From positions 128,365,823 to 128,429,822 of the forward strand of contig CM060685.1 of assembly GCA_030686995.1 (NCBI GenBank): a DNA stretch of 64,000 bases, read 5' to 3'. Each line of letters opens with the position of its first letter. Positions within the stretch are counted from its first letter, which is position 1. Source of the DNA: Artemisia argyi. Its lineage: Eukaryota > Streptophyta > Magnoliopsida > Asterales > Asteraceae. Under the pieces are notes generated by a model that did no database searches, was not told where the DNA came from, and saw nothing but the letters and a program-made list of their open reading frames with translations. The translations under genes and the position numbers were made by a program. Shown here one piece after another: positions 22,437 through 33,800 of this stretch.

Positions 22437-24198
22437 ACCATGTTCGCTGGAAGAGCCATCTTTATTCGGGAGCCTATTGATAACAGGCCACGGAACAGAT
22501 AGGGTTCTCCAAAAAATATCAACTCGTTCCAGTGGAATGGGGCATCCTGAATTCAATTAAAGTGACTTGTATAAATTACTGATATTAATGTGGAAAACAA
22601 CTTGATAGTTGTAAATTTAATATACTTACCATGAATAACATAGATTTGCATCTCGTGAAAGCATGGTAGTCCGTATATTGCCCGATTCTTATGGCTACAT
22701 TCTTCTGGGGTGATCGACAGGTGGAGTTCTTTGTGCATGAGGTTCAAAGCATGTTTAGAAACTTTATACGTTAATTCATGAAATAGTGGTACATCACACT
22801 TAATTAGTTTCTCGTTCATGCTTCTATTGAAAGTCTCTTTTATCGCATCTTCTTGCGTAATGAGAATCTTATCGACCGACCTCAACAACCTGTCTAATTT
22901 GGACTGTGTGCCGTCCAAATATAATTTCAACAACGCGTGGTGAGCCTCAACTCTGCACGTTGTTGTCTGGCCGTAGGATTTATATTGGTCGGTAATATAC
23001 GAGACAAACATGGGTGCGTAATCTTGCACCCAGTTATGCAGATACAAAGCGACATCTGAAAAAAACAATGAATTAATAAAAGGTCATTCGGGTGCATATT
23101 TTTAAATAATTAAAAACAATCAATTAATAATTAAGTACCCTGATGGTTGACCAATAGCTCTTGTAGGCGTTGATAACGTCGCTCGAACGATTCGAAGGTC
23201 GGAGCCTTAACCATCCAATCTCATCGGTTTTTAACGGACTCATAGTCAATACCCCCATCCGTGAATTTATTTTTGCAAAACTTAAGTATGTTTTGCTGTA
23301 TATGCCATCGACAGAGTAATTGGTGAGTGTCAGGAAATTCTGCTCTTATTGCCCCAACTAACGTTAAATCTCTGTCAGTGACGATAACACGTGGGTAATA
23401 TCTTTCGCCAATCACTTGCTTCACACGTTGCAATACCCATCTAAAATTATGCCCTTGTTCACTGGATAAAAAGCTATACGCCATTGAAAATGTTTTATTT
23501 GTTGAAGTTAGTCCAACAATTTCCAACAACGGCAATTTAAACACCATGGTATTGTACGTGGAGTCCATCAGCATGACTTCAGGGAATGTACACCATAGAG
23601 CATACGACGTGGCGTGCACAAAAAATAACTCCTTAAGCTCATTGGTATGCTCATTTACCCTCGGGTACCATGTATACCCTGAATCCCGCAAATGCGAGTA
23701 AATGACTTGAATTGGAGTTCTATCACCTACTCTGACTCTCCGGAACTTATCTTGTGCATTATATATAGTTCTAACGCTAGACACGTTATCCGGATTACGA
23801 ACCTTTATTGTCGAAAGTATATTAAGTGGTCGTACATTATAATCTGTCAATTCTCTGACCAAACCCAACTCATCATCCTTTAATCGCATTGCATACGGCA
23901 CACCATGCAACGACTCTAGCATATCATGATTATGTGTATCATCCTTCACCCTCAATACCCAATAATTTTTTGTTCGATGATATTTCGCATTTAATCTGAA
24001 TGGACAACCAGTTTTACATGTTTTGGTTTTCCGTCTGCCACTACCTTGAGGTACATACGTCCCACCCTTTGTACACCTGTAATTGATTTCGTTCATATGA
24101 CCATCTTCTGATTTGGTTCTATCTTTAACAATTACAAAACTGAGCTCACGAGCTATATTTTGCGCCCACTCAGTTACTTCCTCGTGAGAACCGAAAAC

Positions 24199-24357
24199 CT
24201 GAAAATACATAGCATTTTTTACTAATACCTTTGTTTTAGTTTTTTATTACAACTTTTACATTTTTACATTTTGATAACTACTTTTTTACAACTTTTACAT
24301 TTTTACATTTTTATAACTTACATTTTTACTTTTTTTATAACATTCTTACATTTTTAT

Positions 24358-24393
<36 letters not shown>

Positions 24394-24640
24394 TTTTTAC
24401 ATTTTTAAAATTTATAACTTACATTTATAACATTTTTACATTTTTATAATTTTTTTTACATTTTTAAAATTTATATTTTATATTTATAACATTTTTACAT
24501 TTTTATAACTTTTTTTTTACATTTTTTTACATTTATAACTTTTTAAAATTTATTACACTCACTTAACATATAACATTTTTACATTTTTACCCCTTTCACA
24601 TTTAAAAAATAATAATAAAAACGTAAAAACGCGTTTGTGG
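24199..24640. other. T-rich intron or 5' region with ACATTTTTA repeats
   Basis: The words ACATTTTTAC, TTATAACTT and runs of T repeat throughout. This is upstream of the first visible exon of the transposase/OTU gene (acceptor TTTTCAG at 24199) and is probably intronic. No upstream exon was found. Confidence 0.5.
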
Positions 24641-24711
24641 GGGACCCACGCATGCGTTTTACGTGTACACCCTCACCCCTCACACATACTCACCGTTTGT
24701 GTGTGTGTTAT

Positions 24712-24713
<2 letters not shown>

Positions 24714-24800
<87 letters not shown>
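24714..24800. repeat. (CT)n microsatellite
   Basis: Two long TCTCTC runs are separated by a short TTTT break. CT-rich tracts are common in plant 5' untranslated regions, and this one lies upstream of the transposase/OTU gene, on the opposite strand sense. Confidence 0.95.
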
Positions 24801-24802
<2 letters not shown>

Positions 24803-24864
24803 CTCTCCCTCTTTTCTGGGTTAAATTTGTTAGATCTTTGAGGGTTTTTGTTAAATTAAACTTA

Positions 24865-26040
24865 TAATTTGTGATGTTTATTGTGATTATGTGTTTATTT
24901 CTTGTTTAATTAGGCAGATCTATTTGATTATTAAAAAACGTCCAATTTTTTTATTTAGGGTTTGGGAAAAATTCATCTGTTATTGGGTGATTTTGTGATG
25001 TTTATTGTGATTATGTGTTTATTTCTTGTTTAATTAGGCAGATCTATTTGATTATTAAAAAATGTCCAATTTTTTTATTTAGGGTTTAGGAAAAATTCAT
25101 CTGTTTTTGGGTGATTTTGTGATGTTTATTGTGATTATGTGTTTATTTCTTGTTTAATTAGGCAGATCTATTTGATTATTAAAAAATGCCCAATTTTTTT
25201 TATTTAGGGTTTGGGAAAAATTCATCTGTTTTGGGTGATTTTGTGATGTTTATTGTGATTATGTGTTTATTTCTTGTTTAATTAGGCAGATCTATTTGAT
25301 TATTAAAAAACGCCCAAATTTTTTTTAGGGTTTGGGAAAAATTCATCTGTTTTGGGTGATTTTTTGATGTTTATTATGATTATGTATTTATTTCTTGTTT
25401 AATTAGGCAGATCTATTTGATTATTAAAAAACGCCCAATTTTTTTTAGTGTTTGGGAAAAATTCATCTGTTTTTGGGTGATTTTGTGATGTTTATTGTGA
25501 TTATGTGTTTATTTCTTGTTTAATTAGGCAGATCTATTTGATTATTAAAAAACGCTCAATTTTTTTATTTAGGGTTTGAAAAAAATTCATTTGTTTTTGG
25601 GTGATTTTGTGATGTTTATTGTGATTATGTGTTTATTTCTTGTTTAATTAGACAGATCTATTTGATTATTAAAAAATGCCATTTTTTTTATTTAGGGTTT
25701 GGGAAAAATTCATCTGTTTTGGGTGATTTTGTGATGTTTATTATGATTATGTGTTTATTTCTTGTTTAATTAGGCAGATCTATTTGATTATTAAAAAATG
25801 CCCAAAAATTTTTTTAGGGTTTGGGAAAAATTCATCTGTTTTGGGTGATTTTGTGATGTTTATTGTGATTATGTGTTTATTTCTTGTTTAATTAGGCAGA
25901 TCTATTTGATTATTAAAAAACACCTAATTTTTTGATTTAGGGTTTGGGAAAAATTCATCTGTTTTTGGTGATTTTGTGATGTTTATTGTGATTATGTGTT
26001 TATTTATTGTTTAATTAGGCAGATCTATTTGAAGGATTTG
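24865..26040. repeat. Tandem repeat, about 10 copies of a ~120-bp unit
   Basis: Each unit contains TGATGTTTATTGTGATTATG, TTTAATTAGGCAGATCTATT and GGTTTGGGAAAAATTCATCTG. Unit starts fall near 24872, 24997, 25120, 25233, 25352, 25485, 25609, 25732, 25854 and 25977. Copies differ mainly in homopolymer length, so the array is young. It ends at 26036, where sequence changes to a unique GAAGGATTTGG. It lies upstream of the transposase/OTU gene within the putative element. Confidence 0.92.
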
Positions 26041-26629
26041 GTTCTTGAAACTACTTTAGCAGTTGTGATTATGTGAAATTGCCGGAGTTGTGTGGGTGCA
26101 AACGGGTAGGTTAACACCTTGATCTGCCACCTTTGAGTGGTATGAAAACCTGTTCTGGCCTACCCCAGTCCACAGGCTCTGTGTGGTTTCTTGGCAAACT
26201 ACTTATGTGCTTATGATAAAAAAGTGCTTATGTGCTTATTGCACACAAGCAAACCATTTGCACACAGGCTCAGATTAGACCCCATTATTATATACTTTAC
26301 GGGTTGGGTTATATTGACTGTGGTTAGTGTTTTAGTTTAACGGGGTGATGAAAGTGCTTGTGAATCTGAAAATAACAAACTGCTTATATGCTTGATAAGC
26401 AGTTTGTTATTTAAAAAAAAAAAAACTGAGATAAGGCAATGATGATTTAAATAAAACATGATTTTGGCGTGGCATTTCCGACTGGACGGCAAAATAAAAC
26501 TTAATTTTGCAACTTTCGATGTTGCAGCCATATATGAGTTAACTTGCTTATGTGAAACAGCTTATAATCTGAGCCTATTGTTATCTCTTATTAATGTGTA
26601 AAATGGTGATTACCTGTTGTGTGTAAAAT

Positions 26630-27830
26630 GGTGATTGAGACATATCTGCACTTGTTTCTTTGTGGTTTGTTACTTGCGGCTTTCACTTGCAGCTTGTGTT
26701 TCACTTGGCTTGTGTTATAACCCAACCCTATCTGTAACTTGTTCTAAAAAACTAGCCACCGTGTTTATAACCCAACCCTATCTGTAACTTGTTATAACTT
26801 GTGGAATCTTCACTTGTTGTAACTTGCTGAATCTGCTTGTGGTAACTTGGGGGTACTTGTTTTGCTTAGTTTGTGGTGAGAGTTACTTTGTGAATATGCT
26901 TGTGGTAACTTGGGGGTAGTATTTTTGCTTTGTTTGTGGTGATGGTTACTTTGTGAATCTGCCTTGTGGTGGTGATGGTTACTTTGTGAATCTGCCTTGT
27001 GGTGAGGCTCAATATATCATTTGGTTGTTTCACTACTTACCTCCCCTTGTGACTTCCTGCAGTTTGGGAATCTTACTTTTGCTTTTGGTACTTGGCTTGT
27101 GAACATTGTGAGGAATCTGTGCACTTCCTGCAGTTTGGTATTGTGCAATCTGTGCACAAGGTTTCACTACCTACCTCCCCTTGTGACTTCCTGCAGTTTG
27201 AGAATCTTACTATTGCTTTTGGTACTTGGCTTGTGAACATTGTGAGAATTGTGAAACATGTGTTGTGCATTCTGTGCACTTGGTTGCAATATGGTATTGT
27301 GTATTCTGCTTGTGTGCAATCTGCACTTGGACAAAAAAGGCGATGACGAATGGTTTTTAAAACTGAATGGCATGGCAAAGTGATATTTTTATCACTTTGC
27401 AACCTTCATTATCCGAGTCTAAAACTTTTTTTATAACTTGTGCAAATGGTTTTCTAAATCGGCGATGATGATTACGTGTTAATCTGAGCCTTTGTGCAAT
27501 CTGCTTGTGTGCTTATGCACTTGAACAAAAACTGCTTGTGTGCAATACTGCTTGTGTTCTAAATCGGCGATGATGATTGTTAATCTGAGCCTGTGTGCAA
27601 TCTGCTTGTGTGCTAAATGCAAGTGTGCAATCTGCTTGTGTGCTTATGCACTTGGACAAAAACTGCTTGTGTGCTTATGCACTTGGACCAAAACTGCTTG
27701 TGTGGAATACTGCTTGTGTACTAATTTCGGCGATGATGATTGTTAATCTGAGCATGTGTGCAATCTGCTTGTGTGCTTATGCACTTGGACAAAATTTAAC
27801 AAAAAAATACACCATGTGATATCAAAATAA
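26630..27830. repeat. Mixed minisatellites of the second MULE's right side
   Basis: Several short tandem families follow one another: ATAACCCAACCCTATCTG (x2, about 26717 and 26769), GATGGTTACTTTGTGAATCTG (about 26940-27000), CCTCCCCTTGTGACTTCCTG (x2, about 27040 and 27174), and CTTGTGTGCTTATGCACTTG-type units (about 27490-27790). There is no coding signal. Confidence 0.8.
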
Positions 27831-27979
27831 AAACAGCAAACAGACAAAAAAAAAATAAAAAATAAAATAAAATAAAATAAAAAGCTAAAATTAGTACCAT
27901 GAACAGTACCCTATAGTTAGACCGGGTTTGGCAGAAAGGGGGGTAGACCCCGTTAGTTTAGGGCAACCCTTTAATTATT

Positions 27980-28735
27980 TGTAGTTCGTGATATAAATGT
28001 GCCGTTTGTTTTGCTTTGACAGAACCAAAAATTAAACGATGTCGGCGAAAATGAACTCTTGCCAGCTGATCTTAACTATTATTGTAAGATGGGATAGTTA
28101 CTCAATTTCATAAACGTTTGTATTCTAATGGTATTGTGATTGTCTATAACATAACATGTGATTCCAAATGAGAAATAATGTCCATGGCTTATTTGCTTGG
28201 ATCCAAAATGAAGCAAACATTTGTACCCCATCAGGATCAGATATGGTAGGCTAAAAGTACGTACAACAGAAAAATATAAAACAAATTGCTAGTATTTAAA
28301 ATATTACATTTTGATTTGACGACTCAAATGCTATATTTGGCACCCACCAATATACACAAACCACACTGAGCCGTCAGCGATAATATTTTGTCGCTTCTAA
28401 ATACTAATATCATTATTTATTTTATTATTGCATATACAAATATTATTTCAAGTTCCTTTGTTGTATTTGCATTAGCTTTGTCGCTTCTATAAAATAATAG
28501 GTTGATGTACGTGTGTTAGCTCGTCCACGCATGCGTGGTATATCTGATACATCGACGAGAAATGCTACTTGGTTGATCTTGCACGTAGTCAAATGCTTGG
28601 TCTAAAAGTTTAAGCTATGTATACATAAGTATGAACAAGCTCATAGAGTGTAGATCGCTACTCTTTTAAACAATATATTAAAAACGAACTAACAAAGAAG
28701 TTGCAGAAAAAAAAATCACAAACTTGGACGAGTTA
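27980..28735. other. Intergenic, no gene seen
   Basis: AT-rich single-copy-looking sequence. Nothing recognisable. Confidence 0.4.
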
Positions 28736-28980
28736 CAATGCAATCGATCAAGTTCGGATTAAATTTCTTATTCCTATTAAGAACCCATGAGTGTAAGAGG
28801 ATTTTAATTTGCACAAGAACATACACAATTACGGTATCACCGTATAATCCACTATGTAGTATGAATTACCGCAACAGAACATGTATTGTAATGGTTGTCA
28901 AGAACTTCCTAGTCCCTCAAGAAATTAAGTCCAACGGCAACAACGTCTTTAGATAGTCATCCAATTAATTACCAATTTCA

Positions 28981-29195
28981 GATAACGGAGGAGACTGAGG
29001 AGGAGACCCTGTTGGAGTTTGAACTTATTCATCCTCTTCATCATCATCTAGTAGCTGGTTCATCACATCAGCAACTTCCTTTTCAAACACGGAGACTGAG
29101 GAGGAGACCCTGTTGGAGTTTGAACTTATTCATCCTCTTCATCATCATCTAGTAGCTGGTTCATCACATCAACAACTTCCTTTTCAAACACCTCT
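28981..29195. repeat. Tandem duplication of a ~107-bp unit
   Basis: A unit containing GGAGACTGAGGAGGAGACCC and TAGTAGCTGGTTCATCACAT occurs twice in direct succession (about 28987-29093 and 29094-29200), with one base difference noticed (ATCAGCAAC versus ATCAACAAC). Confidence 0.9.
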
Positions 29196-29310
29196 TCCTC
29201 CTTTCCTCTTTTGAGATGTAAATCATCTCATCCTCTGCCATTGCTTCAAATTCAGAGGAAGAATCTTGTATCATTTCATCATCTTCTTCATTAGCAACCT
29301 GCATCAAATG
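29030..29310 (-). pseudogene. Acidic gene fragment, unidentified
   Basis: On the - strand a short frame from about 29310 encodes an acidic, Met/Glu-rich segment (NEEDDEMIQDSSSEFEAMAE). A second frame encodes VMNQLLDDDEEDE and a stop. A one-base shift between them and the 107-bp duplication suggest a decayed gene end. Acidic N-termini of this style occur in Harbinger-type transposases, but the evidence is too weak to name it. Confidence 0.25.
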
Positions 29311-29399
29311 GTTAGTGGTTTCAAGAGTTAGTGTTGGTCGTCTCTCAAACTCTGATTATTGCATGTTAGAGTCCTCGTGGAGATCTTGTGATTGTCCCT

Positions 29400-30217
29400 C
29401 AAGCAAAGTCGTGGTCTGGATAATGCTATTTATGAAAAACGTAGAGGGGTGAATATTTTTTCATTTAAAAACTTAAATCTTTTGTATCAAATAACCGATC
29501 AAGTGTGAAGTAATATGAAATGTGGCAATGATAAATCTATGACTACAACAATCATCAAGTAAATCATATCACCTCAACACAAAGATAAACACACCACAAA
29601 GGCATAGGACAAACATAAACGTAATGCAAGTATACAGCGCTAAATGCAAATACAAATGTAAAGCGATAAGTAAAAGGAAATGCAAACCAGACACGGTGAT
29701 TTATAGTGGTTTGGTCACGAATCTCCTCTTCGCCCTACTCCACTTCCCGAGTACCCAACTCGAGAGTTACTTCATTAGATCAACAAGCTCCCTTCTTGGT
29801 GGAGAAAACCTTACAACCGTCGCTTACAAGTTTACCAATACTAAGCTAAGTATCGAGTCCTTCTTCGGGTACAACCAAACCCATTACGTTTTACAGCCCA
29901 ATGTTACAAACCTTGTGTTTTGTTGCCTAAACACATTAAACAGCCTAATCGCTTACAAGTTTACCGATACTAAGCTACGTATCAAGTTCTTCTTTGGGTA
30001 CATCCAAACCCGTTATGTTTTGTGACCCAACATAACAAACTTTGTGTTTTATTACCTAAACACATAAACTTCCTAATCTATAGTTTGTTGTATAATAGTG
30101 ATACAAGATGGTGTATGATGATGATCCTTTATTGATTAAAATCGAAAGAATGACGATATAGGTCAAGAGTTGTGATGATTCATAACTAATAGGATTATTT
30201 ATCGGTAAATCCAAAGT

Positions 30218-30248
<31 letters not shown>

Positions 30249-30600
30249 AAAAAGCCAACAATAATAATAATAATAATAACAATAATAATAATAATAATAA
30301 TAAAATCAAAACCGAAACGATTTAACGAATGAAACCGAAAAATCAAAACAGAAAAAATCCGAAACCAAGCGGTTTGCAAACTACAAAAACCGAATTTTTC
30401 TTTCGGGTTTGGGTTTTAACCAAAAACCGCCCCAAACTGCTACACGCTCACCGAAAAATAGTAAATAATAATTTGGTAGAGAAAAATAGGTATATTAGGA
30501 AACATTCATTAATCATTACGCGTTACTGTTAATTACGAAACGAAAAAAATACAAGAAGCGACAATAATAAGAAAAACAAAAACAAAGAGAAAACTGTAGG
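29400..30600. other. Intergenic sequence upstream of the YABBY gene, with microsatellites
   Basis: A sequence phrase CGCTTACAAGTTTACC...ACTAAGCTA with a TCGGGTACA-like end occurs twice (about 29820-29885 and 29950-30010). An (AATA)n tract lies at about 30214-30252 and an (AAT)n tract at about 30259-30304. I see no gene. The 30300-30420 stretch has AACCGAAAC/CGGTTTGC words like those at 62.9 kb. Confidence 0.5.
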
Positions 30601-30843
30601 GTTTGATTTATAACAGTGCTATATTACTATGTAGTGGGTCGATCTTTCTGTTTTTTCTCACATTCTTCGTTGTTACTTCATTCTCACTTTTGTCACCCAC
30701 ACACAAACACAACAAAGCCATATCCTCAAAAGACAATCAACCCTTACATTATTTGATCTTATCAATCAGTCAAATCAAATCAAATCACGTCAATTAATCT
30801 TTAAGAAAGCACAAAACCAAGAGGAAAGAAAGTGTAGAAAAGC

Positions 30844-33800
30844 ATGTCATCTTCAGCACCTTTCACACCTGAGCACTACCACCACCATCACCTCTCACAG
30901 CCCTCGGAGCAGCTCTGCTATGTCCAGTGCAACTTCTGTGAAACTATCCTTGCGGTATATCACTGAACCAATTAATTATAATATTTAGTATAATTCGTGC
31001 AAAACGTTGATAACACGCAACTATATTATTATAATTCTAGTATAAGTTAATAATAGACCAACATATGTTGTATACAGAAATTTCTAATTTAGTTATGAAC
31101 TACTCCGTAGCTTTTATACATCTCCTATATGATTAAACATAATCTTTGAGGTTTTTTTATTGATATTGTAGGTGAGTGTTCCGTGCAGCAGTTTGTTTGC
31201 AACGGTTACGGTTCGATGTGGGCATTGCACTAATCTGTTATCTGTGAACATGCGTGCACACCTTCTTCCGACTGTTGCAAATCATATCCAACTTGGCCAT
31301 AATTTCTTCTCTCATCAAAACATAATGGTAAAGCTAATACAATTTAATTTGCTAACTAATACGTAGTACACAAGCAACATTTCGGTCAACAATAGATGTA
31401 TCAATGGAAGTCTAGACGGGGGGTTTCGTCAATAGATCCATGTAATGCTTGTTTAGCTAGTACTTGGTTAGGGTTCTGTTAGCGTCATTCTCTAATCGCT
31501 TGTAATTCTAATTTCTCGCTGCTAGATCTCATTTTTTTTTATATCTATATTCTTTTTCCATTGTTGAAAAGAAAAAAAAAAAAAAAAAAAAGTGATCATA
31601 AGCAACTCTGATTGAGAAACTGTGTATTTGACATCATGACATTTCTGCATACTGTTTAGATGTCTTGCATTAGGGTTTATAATTTTTATTAAGGCAGATT
31701 TTTAATGTGTACAGGTCTTAATGTATGCTATAGAATTTAGGGTTTCGTAGCTGGACACATGAATTGCTAGCTGTTTATACAATATATTTGGAAGTCCAGT
31801 TTCTAAATGTATATGTCATTAGTTTAACATCTATGATAATAATCAGGAGGAGATGAGAAACAACCCTTCAAGCATGTTGATGAATCAGCCTATTCCCGAT
31901 CCATTCGGATCAGTTCGAGTTGATGAGCTTCTCAAGCCTCCCGTAGTGAATAGACGTAAGATTTCTTGATGTTTTTCTTGTTTTTAAGATCTCTTTCATT
32001 ATCAGATTCATTTATAAATCTTTGAGTAAATAAAATAAAGATCAAAGTTTCTTTTGTTTGAATTCTTTCTTTGATATAAAAGGCATAAATCGGTTAGGTT
32101 ATCAGTGAATCAAAAAAATAGTGCAGTGTTTGTACTTTCAGAAGGTTACATCGAAATGGAGTCTTGAACATTTATTAGGTTTCATGTGCGAAAACCCTCT
32201 CTCTTTAGCTTTCATTTCAAAACCATCACACTTTTCCTATCCGTAATACTCAATAGATGTCAATCTTGTACTAACAAAAGTTCAACTTTTTCTTGGACAA
32301 TAGACTGATCTTACAATAGTACTCATCAACCATCAGTCCATCACCATTAACCAGGAAGCCCTGTTATAATAATTATTGAAAGTCAATCATTATACGTTTC
32401 TTACTTGAAAAATCACGCCAAAAACATACTACATATCGAGTAATTGTCAACAGAAAAGAAATTAAAACCAACAGATGATTTATACAAATCACTTTTTGGC
32501 GATTCTGAATAAAAATATGAATAACAATAAGGTATAACAAAAACCCTAGTGTTCAAATCACTTTTCATTACTTATTTGCCAATGATGCTTTATGCTACTT
32601 GATCAATTGCAATTTAGAAACCTATTCGTAATACATCTCTAGCTTTGTGTGGTTGCATGTGTACCATATGAAATTAGAAAGGTTGTTTTCCCTAGAAATT
32701 AATGATAAAGATAATGATGAAGCTATGATGAGAGAGAGAATACAAAAAATAGCACGAAAACAAATGATATAAATGTAAAAGCAGTCTATTTTGTCATTAC
32801 ATTTGTCTTCTATTTGCAGCTCCAGAAAAGCGCCAGAGAGTTCCTTCAGCTTACAACAGGTTCATAAAGTATGTATATTGATTAAGCTTTCTGCTAAGCC
32901 AAATTCTTTGTAATTTAAGTGATTAAAACTAATTGCATGTGGTAATTTGAAGACAACTCCATGTACAAAAGTTAAGTTTAATCAGCTCATTGCATATTTA
33001 GTATATATGCTCATCGTCTTTTAGTCTCGTACTCTACGATCATATGTAGATCAAGTGTATATTATGCTTGAATAAAACCTTTTCTTGAAAGTACATGCAA
33101 AATGATGTAATGCATTTTTTTTTCATGACAAATTAAGACGATATGAATTATCTTTAGCTTTTTTTTTAATGACGGTCTATATCATTAGAAAGATGCAAGA
33201 TGCTAGACAAAAAGAAATACAAAGTCCAAGTTAAATTCAGAATTCCTATAAAAACCAAAAATTATGCAATAAATTGCATCACACAGCTTCGATGATGGGA
33301 GAAAACTTAACCTACCCGGTGGGTAAACTACCCAGTGACTAAAAACACAATTAATGATTTGCTTGTAATTTGTGCCATGAAAGAAATAAAAACACAATTA
33401 ATATTTTGTTCTTTTTCTCCCAATGACTGAATGCCACTTCAAGTGGGTAAACTACCCGGTAGGTAGGTGTATCCAATGGTGTCTTTTCTCGAACTTTTAT
33501 AATCGAAGATTGTTGCATTTCTATGGCTCCAGATTCCAACATTGTAGTTTAAATTACCATGTCGAAACATCACCAGATCCTTCTTTTTCTGGAATCGAAA
33601 CACAAGATTTGTATGCAAACGTGGTAATACACAATGTTCTATTAAACATGTCACTGAAGCAATACTGAATTATTGATATAAAGCAATTGAGTATGTATTG
33701 CATTGCAATTATTGAGTTTGAGTATTCCTATGCATGCAAGATAGTACATAAACGTTTTAGTATTTTAAGTATATAATATTAAAAATTGCAGGGAGGAGAT

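Larger units (their letters stand above)
21446..24198 (-). pseudogene. FAR1 / MULE transposase / OTU cysteine protease fusion, decayed
   Basis: Three exons are visible: 24198-23139, 23055-22630 and 22546-21446. Order of domains: FAR1-like zinc-binding region (EWAQNIARELSFVIV, CKTGCPFRL, THNH). MULE transposase core follows (DSTYNTM, VIVTDRD, CRWHIQQN). After it comes a transposase tail with a PIPLERVDIFW segment, then an acidic run and AT-hook-like RGRPSAKDKK. An OTU domain closes the protein (VDGDGNCRFRCIA with the catalytic Cys, GAHYICLN with the catalytic His). OTU proteases cleave ubiquitin chains. Lesions: an in-frame TGA at 23221-23223 where Trp is usual, and one extra G in a G7 run at about 21806-21812 that shifts frame within the OTU domain. 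The start exon is not found upstream. Plant MULEs with captured peptidase domains are known. Confidence 0.75.
20410..27970 (-). mobile_element. Second MULE (FAR1/OTU type), putative limits
   Basis: An inverted-repeat pair supports an element here. GGTGGCTAG...AAACGGGGTCTACCC at about 20424-20459 is mirrored by GGGGTAGACCCCGTT...GGGCAACCC at about 27939-27969. A second, cleaner mirror of 20415-20441 lies at 26742-26769. Flanks share TTTAATTA (near 20399 and 27970), a near-match of 8 bases only. Inside are a GRF zinc-finger gene and a transposase/OTU fusion gene, both on the - strand. The exact ends are uncertain. Confidence 0.5.

Noticed and set aside
24635..24867. Ser/Leu-rich frames
   Set aside because: They are translations of the (CT)n microsatellite.
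29624..30025. 133-residue frame
   Set aside because: It spans an internal direct repeat and has no recognisable domain; likely non-coding repeat sequence.
33160..33500. A second LINE or MITE in YABBY intron 4
   Set aside because: GTGGGTAAACTACCCGGT words repeat and a LINE-like T-rich edge is present, but no ends, duplication or coding remnant could be fixed.
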